Virus record (IMG/VR): IMGVR_UViG_3300025815_002614
Coordinates: 1-27,704 of that record
DNA length: 27,704 nucleotides
Source of the DNA: a virus
Strand: one strand, 5' to 3'
The number at the start of each line of letters is the position of its first letter. Positions within the stretch are counted from its first letter, which is position 1. Positions 5,360 to 13,048 of the stretch are shown here, in pieces. The position numbers and the translations under genes are program-made. The notes under the pieces were generated by a model. That model saw nothing but the letters and a program-made list of their open reading frames with translations. It did not search any database and had not been told where the DNA came from.

Positions 5360-6237
5360 AAGTAACTATTCTTGGATCTAGCGGTCAGATTGGAGCATAT
5401 CTGACCGAATATCTTCGTGAAAAAGGTCATGATGTCACTGAGTTTGATATTTTAAATGGTGAAGATCAAGATTTGACAACAATACCAAACCGTAAGTTGG
5501 ATCATGACATTAGATTGTCAGATTTTGTTTTTTTCCTTGCTTTTGATGTTGGTGGATCAAGATATCTAAAAAAATATCAACACACATTTGATTTTATTAA
5601 CAATAACACTCGTATTATGGCGAATGTTTTTGGATTGCTTGAGAAGCACAATAAGAGGTTTGTTTTTGCATCTTCTCAAATGAGTAATATGAGTTACTCT
5701 CCTTATGGTGTAATGAAAAGACTTGGTGAACTTTATACTACCGCACTGAAAGGACTGACAGTTAAGTTTTGGAATGTATATGGTATTGAAAACGATCACG
5801 AAAAATCGCATGTTATTACTGACTTTATTCGCAGAGGATTTGAAGAAGGTGAGTTTGAAATGTTGACAGATGGGACAGAGGAAAGGCAATTTCTTTATGC
5901 AGAAGATTGTTGTGAAGGTTTGGAAACAATCATGACAAATTTTACAAACTTTAAGCCTGAAGACCCTCTTCACATCACCTCGTTTAAATATACAACTATC
6001 AAAAAAGTTGCTGAAATTATTCAGGGACAATTTAATTTGATCGGTATGTATGATGTAAAAATTAAACCTGGTCTTGCGAAGGATAGTGTTCAATTAGATA
6101 AGAGAAATGAAGCAGACACCTATGTCACTGGATGGTGGATGCCAAAAACAAGTATAGATAATGGAATTGCGAAAGTTTTTAATGAAATGAAAAAAAAATA
6201 TGTTGGAGAAAAAAATGAAGACGGCGATTTGTATTAG
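5356..6237 (+). CDS. NAD-dependent epimerase/dehydratase (extended SDR)
   Basis: A 293-residue extended SDR overlapping the upstream gene by an ATGA junction. It has a GSSGQIG loop (7-13), an active-site Ser pair (S106-S107), Tyr117 and Lys121 in YGVMK, and WNVYGIEN as in sugar-nucleotide epimerases. The C-terminal substrate-binding half is divergent, so the reaction (4-epimerase, reductase or dehydratase) cannot be assigned. Direct coupling to the GDP-mannose 3,5-epimerase-like gene suggests the two act in sequence, as do GDP-sugar dehydratase or reductase pairs, but that is inference. Confidence 0.85.
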   Translation: MKVTILGSSGQIGAYLTEYLREKGHDVTEFDILNGEDQDLTTIPNRKLDHDIRLSDFVFFLAFDVGGSRYLKKYQHTFDFINNNTRIMANVFGLLEKHNKRFVFASSQMSNMSYSPYGVMKRLGELYTTALKGLTVKFWNVYGIENDHEKSHVITDFIRRGFEEGEFEMLTDGTEERQFLYAEDCCEGLETIMTNFTNFKPEDPLHITSFKYTTIKKVAEIIQGQFNLIGMYDVKIKPGLAKDSVQLDKRNEADTYVTGWWMPKTSIDNGIAKVFNEMKKKYVGEKNEDGDLY

Positions 6238-6913
6238 TGGAATTGGTAGATCTATCGAATACACATTCGAAAATCTTAAAGAAAATTTAATTAATTGTTG
6301 GGAGGATAGAGACGTTTATGTTTTTCTTGGGAAAAGTAACGTATCATCACAAGCGGAATCCTTATTTAAAACCCTTGATAGGTGTGAAGTCTTAGTTAAG
6401 GAGGAGGAGCAAATGGATGAAGAAGGTATAATTCTACATCCATCATTGTTTGGACCAGGACATAGTTGCACTCCTCAATCTACACTAAAAATGTATAAAG
6501 CCAGATCTTTAGTGTGTGATATGATGAATAATTCTGGAAAAAAATATGATAGAGTTATTTTATCCAGAGAAGATGTAATTTATACTGAACCTGCTAATAT
6601 TTCTATCGAATCACTCGATATGAGTAAATTGTGGATTCCTGATTGGCATCATTGGTTGAATGGATATCATGATAGATTTGCAGTTTCTAATCAGGAATAT
6701 ATGAGCACATATGTCAAGATGACAGACCATCTTAAAGAATATCAGAAGCAAAAAGGTTATATTCATAGCGAAACTACTTTAAGGCAACACTTAGATAAAC
6801 ACATTGGTACAAAGAATATAAAAACTTTTTTCATTGAGTTTCATAGAATTAGAAATGGTGGAGAAGTTCTTTCGGAAGGAATGCCAAATCCCCAAGAACG
6901 GAGATATATGTGA
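6215..6913 (+). CDS. Glycosyltransferase-like island protein
   Basis: A 232-residue protein of GT-A-like appearance. It opens with a short strand and turn (TAICISGIGRSIEYTFENL), has a central YDRVILSREDVIYTEP resembling a strand followed by an acidic metal-site turn, and then WIPDWHHWLNGYHDRFAVS. The last motif type (a W-H-H-W-x-G-Y-x-D-R-F-A segment) occurs in bacterial proteins of uncharacterised glycosyltransferase-like families in polysaccharide loci. ATG 6215 is preferred to ATG 6200 because GGAG at 6204-6207 is correctly placed for it. Donor and acceptor are unknown. Confidence 0.65.
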   Translation: MKTAICISGIGRSIEYTFENLKENLINCWEDRDVYVFLGKSNVSSQAESLFKTLDRCEVLVKEEEQMDEEGIILHPSLFGPGHSCTPQSTLKMYKARSLVCDMMNNSGKKYDRVILSREDVIYTEPANISIESLDMSKLWIPDWHHWLNGYHDRFAVSNQEYMSTYVKMTDHLKEYQKQKGYIHSETTLRQHLDKHIGTKNIKTFFIEFHRIRNGGEVLSEGMPNPQERRYM

Positions 6914-7620
6914 TTGAACTTAAAATAAACGATCAGTTAAGTTCTATTGTATCTGATAAAGATATTACTATTGTTGGACCTGCTCCTTATCTGATAGGTA
7001 AGGATAGGGGATCTGAATTTGATAGTAGTGATATCATTGTTAGACCAAATGAAATAATTCCTCTAAAAAAATTGAGAAAAGATTATGGAAGTAGAACTGA
7101 TATCTTCTTCTGTAACTTTGGGAATATTTGGATGGATGGTATTAAAAGAAAACTGCTAATCGATGATCATGATGAACACTTTAAAAAATTAAAGTTAGTA
7201 GTCGGTAGTGCTATAAGAGGTTCTCATTCGGATAATATTTTTTCCGGTCAATATAAAAGTTCTGTACCCCAAAACTTCCAGAATATAAATGTACATAATC
7301 TTCCATTCTATTGGATTGGTAATGAAGATTATATGAAACTTTATCGGTTAATAGGGGCAGAATATAATACTGGTATCGCTGCCATATCCATTCTTTTAAA
7401 TTATCCGATCAAGAGTTTAAAGATATCTGGATTCACTTTCCACACAGGAGGATCTAGTTATAATGAACTATATTGTGATGGGCACATGGATGAGATAGAC
7501 ACCAGAGGAAGATCATTTGGTCATGGTACTGGACCGACAATTAATTATATGAGGAGACTTGCTGATACGTATAAGGATAAACTTATTTTGGACAATGAAC
7601 TGATTAATATATTATCATGA
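6910..7620 (+). CDS. Sialyltransferase-like (GT29-type motif) protein
   Basis: A 236-residue protein with a GTG start in a GTGA overlap. Residues 20-48 (TIVGPAPYLIG...SSDIIVRPNE) resemble sialyl motif L of GT29 enzymes (VGNGPS...D.VVRFN). Residues 151-176 (EYNTGIAAISILLN...LKISGFTF) resemble sialyl motif S (STG...A...C..V...GF). A later HGTGPT (205-210) could contribute the catalytic His. The family transfers CMP-activated sialic-type sugars. The fit matters because a CMP-sugar synthetase-like gene and a NeuB-like gene lie downstream. It is short for a eukaryotic GT29 enzyme but similar to compact bacterial and viral members. The donor is inferred. Confidence 0.68.
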   Translation: MIELKINDQLSSIVSDKDITIVGPAPYLIGKDRGSEFDSSDIIVRPNEIIPLKKLRKDYGSRTDIFFCNFGNIWMDGIKRKLLIDDHDEHFKKLKLVVGSAIRGSHSDNIFSGQYKSSVPQNFQNINVHNLPFYWIGNEDYMKLYRLIGAEYNTGIAAISILLNYPIKSLKISGFTFHTGGSSYNELYCDGHMDEIDTRGRSFGHGTGPTINYMRRLADTYKDKLILDNELINILS

Positions 7621-8372
7621 ACGTAAATGTGTTCGATAGTGAAAAAATAAAATTACAGGGTATATCGTATTATACTGACTGTTATGATTTTTGGGATTTG
7701 AATCACTGTAAAGATAACTTTAATTCTAAAAAATATAATGATATTATTAATTCTATAAAGAATAATAAGCATAGACTATATGGTAGAGAAATCATGGCTG
7801 TTATAAATCTGCAAAACTATGATAGTTTTGATGATTATAAAAACAGTCTTTCAATAAACATTCAAAGAGATATTCTTAACTCCACTAAGAATAAATTTTA
7901 TTTCAAGGAGTTTGATTTTAATAATCATGTTTTTGATTTTAGTGAAATCAATCATTCCCAGAGTAAAAAGAAGAATGGTATAAATTCTTGGTATCTTCAA
8001 GATCCTAAAAAGTATCTGGGGTCTCAAAATAATGAAAGGCATCATTGGGAAGATGATAGACATTATTCTAAATGGTTTGGTTTATTCAAATACTATAAAA
8101 ATTATAAACAAGGAGATTTGAAAACCAACGAAAAATTATTTGCATATTGTAAGTTAAATGTCGATGGTGAGATGGCATCAATAGGATTGATATGGTCACA
8201 TGCAAATTACTTAAAAAATGGATTAATGTTTTCTCTTATAACTTCATTGGTAGAAGAAGTGATGAAGGATGAAAATATAAAAATTTTTGTTTATTATGGA
8301 TTTAATCAATACTCTTCTTGGAAGAGAAGAATGTTATTTGAACCGATGAAGATCAATATAACATTGACATAA
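7617..8372 (+). CDS. Unassigned island protein, possible acyltransferase fold
   Basis: A 251-residue, very AT-rich gene (many Asn, Lys and Tyr codons) overlapping its neighbour by ATGA. The N-terminal 150 residues have no recognisable motif. The C-terminal part (about 175-245), with AYCKLNVDGEMASIGLIWSH, then a long helix and IFVYYGFN, has the strand-helix-strand order of GNAT-type acetyltransferases, but the acetyl-CoA P-loop motif (Q/RxxGxG/A) is not visible. I would leave it unassigned; sugar N- or O-acylation would fit the context. A perfect-consensus promoter begins nine bases before its stop codon. Confidence 0.6.
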   Translation: MNVNVFDSEKIKLQGISYYTDCYDFWDLNHCKDNFNSKKYNDIINSIKNNKHRLYGREIMAVINLQNYDSFDDYKNSLSINIQRDILNSTKNKFYFKEFDFNNHVFDFSEINHSQSKKKNGINSWYLQDPKKYLGSQNNERHHWEDDRHYSKWFGLFKYYKNYKQGDLKTNEKLFAYCKLNVDGEMASIGLIWSHANYLKNGLMFSLITSLVEEVMKDENIKIFVYYGFNQYSSWKRRMLFEPMKINITLT

Positions 8373-8392
8373 ATTATATTGTATCCTATAAT
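8364..8392 (+). promoter_or_regulatory. Perfect-consensus sigma70 promoter inside the glycan island
   Basis: TTGACA at 8364-8369, a 17-base spacer, and TATAAT at 8387-8392: 12 of 12 consensus positions. The expected start (about 8399-8400) falls on the first base or bases of the tRNA-like element at 8401. Confidence 0.88.
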
Positions 8393-8400
8393 ATGATCAA

Positions 8401-8537
8401 GGGGAAATAGTTTAATTGGTAAAATATTTGTATGTGTTATGATTTAAAAGATGGGGGTTCAAATCCCTTTTAGTAGTTTAATGGAAAAACATTTAAATCG
8501 CATATAAAAGTTAGAGGTTCGAGTCCTTTTTTCTCCA
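8401..8537 (+). ncRNA. Bipartite 'double tRNA' element
   Basis: Two tRNA-like bodies lie in tandem and share one acceptor stem. The 5' strand GGGGAAA (8401-8407) pairs with TTTCTCC (8530-8536, one G-U), with A8537 as discriminator. Body 1 has a D-arm (GTTT...GG...AAAT, 8410-8425), a possible anticodon arm with GTG, and a T-arm with loop TTCAAAT (8453-8469). Body 2 has a D-arm (8476-8490), an anticodon arm with a CGC triplet (8492-8508), a 4-base variable loop and a T-arm with loop TTCGAGT (8513-8529). TAGTTTAAT occurs at 8408 and 8474; removing that 66-base period leaves a near-canonical 71-base tRNA. It is either a tRNA fusion relic or a functional tRNA-like RNA. Confidence 0.6.
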
Positions 8538-8546
8538 TTTAATTGA

Positions 8547-9305
8547 ATGAATTGTATTTTTATTTCGGTTAGAAATTCTTCTACCAGACTTCCAAACAAG
8601 GCAATATTAGATTTGTGTGGCAAACCTACCATTCAGCATCTGATTGAAAGTATGATGAATAGTAAGTCTGCAGATAAAATTATACTGTGTACTAGTGATA
8701 GGGAAGAAGATGATGTTCTATGTAATATAGCATCAAATTGTGGGATAGAATATTTTAGAGGTTCATTGAATGATAAGTTAGTTAGATGGAGAGATGCCTG
8801 TAAAGAATATGAAGTAGATTTCTTTGTTAATGTTGATGGCGATGATCTATTCTTTGATGTTGATCTAGCAGATATTGTAATTGATCAGTACAAAAACGAT
8901 CCTTGTGATTTTATAGATGGTCATGGTCTTTACAATGACGTTTATGGGATAAAAACAACCGCCTTAAATGAAGTGTGTAAAATTAAGGATAGTGATTCTA
9001 CAGAATACATTAGATTATATTTTACAGAAACAGGAATTTTTCAAACTAGAAAGATAAAAGATATTCCTACCAAATATATTAAAGGAAATATCAGAATGAC
9101 TTTGGATTATCCAGAGGACTTTGAGTTCTTTAAGAAGGTCATAGAAGGGGTATTATCGGAACAATTAACGTTTGACAACATATTAGGATTCATTTATAAT
9201 AATCCTGAAACCTCTCATATAAATTTTTTTCTTGATGAGACGTGGAAAGAAAATCAAAAGAAAATAAAACATTTTAAATTGAAGAATGAACAATCAACAA
9301 ATTAG
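8547..9305 (+). CDS. CMP-sugar synthetase-like cytidylyltransferase (SpsF/NeuA type)
   Basis: A 252-residue nucleotidyltransferase. The N-terminus IFISVRNSSTRLPNKAILDL (about 4-23) is the nucleotide-binding region of acylneuraminate/KDO cytidylyltransferases and SpsF proteins (usual form R..S.RLP.K.l...g.p). GKPTIQHLI, ILCTSDREEDDVLCNIA, a YFRGS segment and a metal-site VNVDGDDLFFD (about 92-102) follow in the expected order. It would activate a sugar acid with CTP. It lies ten bases behind the double-tRNA element and overlaps the aminotransferase gene by 20 bases. Together with the NeuB-like gene at 12231 this suggests nonulosonic-acid activation; the exact sugar is not visible. Confidence 0.82.
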   Translation: MNCIFISVRNSSTRLPNKAILDLCGKPTIQHLIESMMNSKSADKIILCTSDREEDDVLCNIASNCGIEYFRGSLNDKLVRWRDACKEYEVDFFVNVDGDDLFFDVDLADIVIDQYKNDPCDFIDGHGLYNDVYGIKTTALNEVCKIKDSDSTEYIRLYFTETGIFQTRKIKDIPTKYIKGNIRMTLDYPEDFEFFKKVIEGVLSEQLTFDNILGFIYNNPETSHINFFLDETWKENQKKIKHFKLKNEQSTN

Positions 9306-10449
9306 AGATCTTGTTTCTAATGTATTTGAAAGAAATAATGAATATAGTTTGACACAGGAGTTTGAAGAAAAATTTTCTGAAAAGTTTGGTATAAAGTATT
9401 CTGTGTCAGTTAATTCTGGAACGTCAGGTCTTCATGCTGCTCTGTATGCCGCTGGAGTGGGTCCTGGAGATGAAGTTATTCAACCTTCTGTGACCGTTGT
9501 TATGGACTCTTATGTGACTCTCTACATGGGAGCAACGCCAGTATTTGTTGATATTAATCCTAATACTTGGAATATTGATGTTGGTGAGATTGAGAAAAAT
9601 ATTACTGAAAAAACAAAAGCAATTATCGTTGTATCTTTGTATGGTCTTCCTGTAGATATTGATCCAATCATGGAGTTAGCAAAAAAACATAACATTGTAG
9701 TTATTGATGATTCTGCTGAAACTGTATTGTCCGATTACAAAGGAAACATCTCAGGAACTTGTGCAGACATTGGTGTTTATAGTTTTGAAAAATCCAAGCA
9801 TATGACCTCTGGTAGTGAAGGTGGTATGGTTGTCACTAACAATGAGACTTTTGCTGAGAGGGCTAGAAAGTTTGCTGGCATTGGATATAAGAATCTTACC
9901 GCGACTGCTGGTAGAACCAGTCTTGCTTCTTCTGTATTTCAGGATCCAAACTATGAAAGATTTGATAGTATTGGATATAACTATAGAATGAATATAATTA
10001 CTGCTGCTTGTGGAATTGCTCAACTTGAAGTTCTTGATGAATTGGTTAATAATAGAAAGAAAATTGGAGCAATGTTTCTCAAAGCAGTTGAAGGTTGCTC
10101 TTGGATAAAAACACAAGAAGTATTTGAATATTGTGAGCACAGTTATTTCACCTTTGCTCTTCTTTACAATGGTGAACAAGAGCATGGCATATCTTGGAAA
10201 AAGTTCTATAATATGTACTTGAATATGGGTGGAGATGGTTTTTATGGTTGTTGGAAAAATCCATACCTAGAACCATCTTTGAGAGATAAAAATTTTGATG
10301 GAAGAGAATATCCTGTTGGATCTTTTCCTATAGCAGAAGAATATCAGAAAAAGATAATGGCGTTTAAAACGAATTATAAATCTCTTGATCTTGCCCGAGA
10401 AAAAATTTCCATACTTAGTAACCTTATAGACAAAATAGGGAGAGACTAA
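9286..10449 (+). CDS. DegT/DnrJ/EryC1/StrS-family PLP aminotransferase
   Basis: A 387-residue PLP enzyme of normal length for the family. SVNSGTSGLHAALYAAGVGP (about 41-60) is the cofactor phosphate region, VIDDSAE (139-145) holds the Asp that contacts the pyridine nitrogen, and YSFEKSKHMTSGSEGGM carries the predicted Schiff-base Lys171. These enzymes transaminate keto-sugars, mostly nucleotide-linked. It overlaps the cytidylyltransferase upstream and abuts the TIM-barrel gene downstream, so it is very likely part of the same amino-sugar pathway (for example an amino group on a nonulosonate precursor). The substrate is not assignable from sequence. Confidence 0.9.
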   Translation: MNNQQIRDLVSNVFERNNEYSLTQEFEEKFSEKFGIKYSVSVNSGTSGLHAALYAAGVGPGDEVIQPSVTVVMDSYVTLYMGATPVFVDINPNTWNIDVGEIEKNITEKTKAIIVVSLYGLPVDIDPIMELAKKHNIVVIDDSAETVLSDYKGNISGTCADIGVYSFEKSKHMTSGSEGGMVVTNNETFAERARKFAGIGYKNLTATAGRTSLASSVFQDPNYERFDSIGYNYRMNIITAACGIAQLEVLDELVNNRKKIGAMFLKAVEGCSWIKTQEVFEYCEHSYFTFALLYNGEQEHGISWKKFYNMYLNMGGDGFYGCWKNPYLEPSLRDKNFDGREYPVGSFPIAEEYQKKIMAFKTNYKSLDLAREKISILSNLIDKIGRD

Positions 10450-11247
10450 ATGTTCGGAGTAGTTCAGGGAAGATTATCAAAATCACCAAACAATCGATTA
10501 CAATGGTTTCCTCAAGACTGTTGGCAAGAAGAATTTCATAAATGTAAAAGACTGAACTTAGATTTTGTTGAGTTGTTGGATGAAAGATCTTATAATCCAA
10601 ATAATCCAATATGGTCTTCTGTGGGAATAGATGAGATAAAGAGTGTTGTCTTAGAGACAAACAGAACGATCTATTCTTCATGTACAGACTATATTATTGA
10701 CAACTCTTTGTTGTTGGGATCTACATTGGATCATGTGCTTGATTATTTTCAAGTGAGTGAAGAACTGGGATGTAAGATTGCAATCCTTCCCCTAATGGAA
10801 GAAAGTGGAGTTACAGAAAAAAACTTTGACAAATATGTTTCTGTAGTCAGAAAGTTGTGTAACTCTACTAATCTCACAATTTGTTTGGAAACGTTATTAA
10901 ATTGTAAGACACTAAACTACTTTATTGATCAAGTAAATGTGAAAAATCTAAAGTGTGTTTTTGATACTGGAAATAGATCGCACACCAGTAAAGATTTGTC
11001 AAAAGAGATAGTATTCTTGTCAAATAAGATTGGTCATGTTCATCTCAAAGACAAAAATAAAAAGGGTGAAAATGTTTATCTCGGAACTGGTAAAGTAAAT
11101 TTTTACAGCATATTCAAATCATTAAAAGAAATTGGATACAATGAATCTTTTGTATTTGAATCGGTTAGGGGAAATGATCCCATAAAAACAATGGAACATA
11201 ACATTGAATTTATCAATTTCTTTAGAAGTGAGGTTGAAAATGAATAG
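10450..11247 (+). CDS. Sugar phosphate isomerase/epimerase-like TIM barrel
   Basis: A 265-residue protein of the xylose-isomerase-like/AP-endonuclease-2 superfamily. It opens with FGVVQGRLS and carries FVELLDER, an ICLETLLN strand end (metal-binding Glu region), a CVFDTGNRSH (Asp/Asn-His metal site) and GHVHLKDKN (His-x-His-x-Lys). These are the standard metal-ligand strands of the fold. Members interconvert ketoses and aldoses or act on sugar derivatives. Genes of this type recur next to Gfo/Idh oxidoreductases in polysaccharide loci, as here. It starts at the base after the preceding stop and overlaps the oxidoreductase by eight bases. Confidence 0.83.
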   Translation: MFGVVQGRLSKSPNNRLQWFPQDCWQEEFHKCKRLNLDFVELLDERSYNPNNPIWSSVGIDEIKSVVLETNRTIYSSCTDYIIDNSLLLGSTLDHVLDYFQVSEELGCKIAILPLMEESGVTEKNFDKYVSVVRKLCNSTNLTICLETLLNCKTLNYFIDQVNVKNLKCVFDTGNRSHTSKDLSKEIVFLSNKIGHVHLKDKNKKGENVYLGTGKVNFYSIFKSLKEIGYNESFVFESVRGNDPIKTMEHNIEFINFFRSEVENE

Positions 11248-12205
11248 AGTTTTATTTGTTGGACTTGGTGGTGCTGGTCAGAGACACTTGAGAATTTTTA
11301 GATCTCTTCTTCCAGATACTGATTTTTATGCATTCCGCAGAAACAAAAAAACTCCTCTGTTGAATCCAGATTTTACTGTGGATACTTCTACTTCAATTGA
11401 AGATAAGTATAATGTAAATTTGATTGATGATTTGGATTCTTGTTGGAATCTCAAACCAGATTTTGTTGTTGTATCTACCCCAACAAAGTTTCATTCCGAT
11501 ATTTCTATTGATGCATCTAATCATGGTGTGAATGTTTTTGTAGAGAAACCTGGATTTGTTACTCTGCAAGAAGCGGAAGAGGTGAAGGAAACATTCATCA
11601 GGAATGATACAAATTTGTTTATTTCTTTTCAACGAAGATTTCATCCATTAGTTGATATCTTTAAAGATGGATTGAATGATATTGGAAACATCATTAATAT
11701 CCAAGTTAATGTTGGTTCTTATGTTCCTTCATGGCATCCATATGAGAACTGTCTGGATCTTTATGCATTCCGTAAAGATCTTGGTGGTGGAGTTGTTCGC
11801 ACAGAATGTCATGAGATTGATTTAATCGTTTCTATATTTGGTATTCCAAATACTATTAGTGGACTAACTTCTAAACAGAGCTCTTTTGATATTGATGTTG
11901 AGGATACCGCTAATTTCATCTTTGAGTATGATAGTTTTTCTGTGTCATTCAATTTATCATTTGTTCAGAATAGGCAGGAACGCATCATAAAAGTCAATGG
12001 ACAAGATGGGTGGTTGGAATATGATTTATTAGAACAGAAAGTCACTAAAAGTAATGAAGATGTTTATGAGAAGATTAGTAATGATGATTTGTTCTTGCTG
12101 CAATCAAAGTTTTATCTAAATGAATTCTCAAAGTCCGATAACTCCTATCTTGATTCTTTGGTGAGCAATGCCAAAATCATTGACAAAATATTGAACATAA
12201 ATTAA
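11240..12205 (+). CDS. Gfo/Idh/MocA-family sugar oxidoreductase
   Basis: A 321-residue NAD(P)-dependent oxidoreductase. The Rossmann motif VLFVGLGGAGQRHLR (4-18), the STPTKFHSD strand and the family signature EKP in VFVEKPGF are all present, followed by the beta-sheet C-terminal domain with GGGVVRTECHEID (His in the catalytic region). ATG 11240 is preferred to the earlier in-frame start at 11204 because it begins four residues before the Rossmann strand and has the usual short overlap. It probably oxidises or reduces a sugar or sugar-nucleotide, in sequence with the adjacent isomerase and aminotransferase; the combination is typical of rare amino-sugar synthesis. Confidence 0.9.
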   Translation: MNRVLFVGLGGAGQRHLRIFRSLLPDTDFYAFRRNKKTPLLNPDFTVDTSTSIEDKYNVNLIDDLDSCWNLKPDFVVVSTPTKFHSDISIDASNHGVNVFVEKPGFVTLQEAEEVKETFIRNDTNLFISFQRRFHPLVDIFKDGLNDIGNIINIQVNVGSYVPSWHPYENCLDLYAFRKDLGGGVVRTECHEIDLIVSIFGIPNTISGLTSKQSSFDIDVEDTANFIFEYDSFSVSFNLSFVQNRQERIIKVNGQDGWLEYDLLEQKVTKSNEDVYEKISNDDLFLLQSKFYLNEFSKSDNSYLDSLVSNAKIIDKILNIN

Positions 12206-12230
12206 ACTGTATAGTATTGACTTATTCTTT

Positions 12231-13046
12231 ATGTACGTAATCGCTGAGATTGGAATCAATCATAATGGTTCTTTGTCCAATGCAAAAAAATTAATCAAGC
12301 AGGCATATGACTCTAAGTGTCAAGCTGTGAAATTTCAAAAAAGAGATATTGAGTCGGTATATACAAAAAAAGAACTGGACCAGTATAGAGAGTCGCCTTG
12401 GGGAACTACTAACAGACAACAAAAAGAAGGTCTGGAGTTTTCTATTGAGGAGTATAAAGAACTTTACTCTTACACTAAGGAACTTGGAATGGACTTTATT
12501 GTTTCTTGTTGGGATAGAAAGAGTGTAAAACTGGTTGAAGATAATCTCAATGTTGATTATCACAAGGTTGCTTCTGCTCTTGTCACTGATGAAGAGTTTC
12601 TGAAAGATCTTGCAGACACTGGCAAACCAATCATCCTTTCTACCGGAATGTCTACAGAAGAACAGATTGATAGGTCTGTAGAAATACTGTCTGAGAATCT
12701 TGAATACATTCTTGCCTGCACCAGCACATATCCAACTGTTGTGGAAGAATTAAATTTGAGATACATCCAAACACTTAAAGAAAAGTATCCACAATTTAAA
12801 ATCGGATTCTCAAATCATTATAGTGGATTTGAGGCTAGTTTTGGTGCTGTTGCACTTGGTGCAGAGTGTATTGAATTTCATATCACAAGTGACAGAACTG
12901 CTTATGGTTCTGATCAAGCAGCATCCATTGAACATAGTTCGGTTCTTGTTGATGGTATCTTTGTCATGCAAAAAATGATGGGAGATGGTATTAAGAAAGT
13001 GTATGATAGCGAACTTCCGATTATGAAAAAACTTAGGAGAGTATAA
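12231..13046 (+). CDS. neuB: NeuB-family nonulosonate synthase lacking the SAF domain
   Basis: A 271-residue TIM-barrel enzyme. Family motifs in order: IAEIGINHNGSL (3-14), AVKFQKRD, DFIVSCWD, KVASALVTD, ILSTGMST, ILACTSTYPT, IGFSNHYSG, and an IEFHITSDRTAYGSDQAAS segment in place of the usual EKHFT.DR...G.DH..S. The family condenses phosphoenolpyruvate with a hexosamine-type sugar to give sialic, legionaminic or pseudaminic acid. Typical NeuB proteins are about 340-350 residues and end in an antifreeze-like SAF domain that covers the active site of the partner subunit; here the protein stops after the barrel. The change of Lys-His-Phe to Phe-His-Ile suggests a shifted substrate. It starts 25 bases after the oxidoreductase. 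Confidence 0.87.
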   Translation: MYVIAEIGINHNGSLSNAKKLIKQAYDSKCQAVKFQKRDIESVYTKKELDQYRESPWGTTNRQQKEGLEFSIEEYKELYSYTKELGMDFIVSCWDRKSVKLVEDNLNVDYHKVASALVTDEEFLKDLADTGKPIILSTGMSTEEQIDRSVEILSENLEYILACTSTYPTVVEELNLRYIQTLKEKYPQFKIGFSNHYSGFEASFGAVALGAECIEFHITSDRTAYGSDQAASIEHSSVLVDGIFVMQKMMGDGIKKVYDSELPIMKKLRRV

Positions 13047-13048
13047 AA

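Noticed and set aside
5566-6093. 175-residue ORF on the - strand inside the second SDR gene
   Set aside because: The + strand gene has a complete set of SDR motifs over the same bases, while the antisense product shows no domain.
8401-8537. Two separate, complete tRNA genes
   Set aside because: The first body has no 3' acceptor strand and the second no 5' acceptor strand of its own. Only the outermost strands pair, so it is described as one bipartite element.
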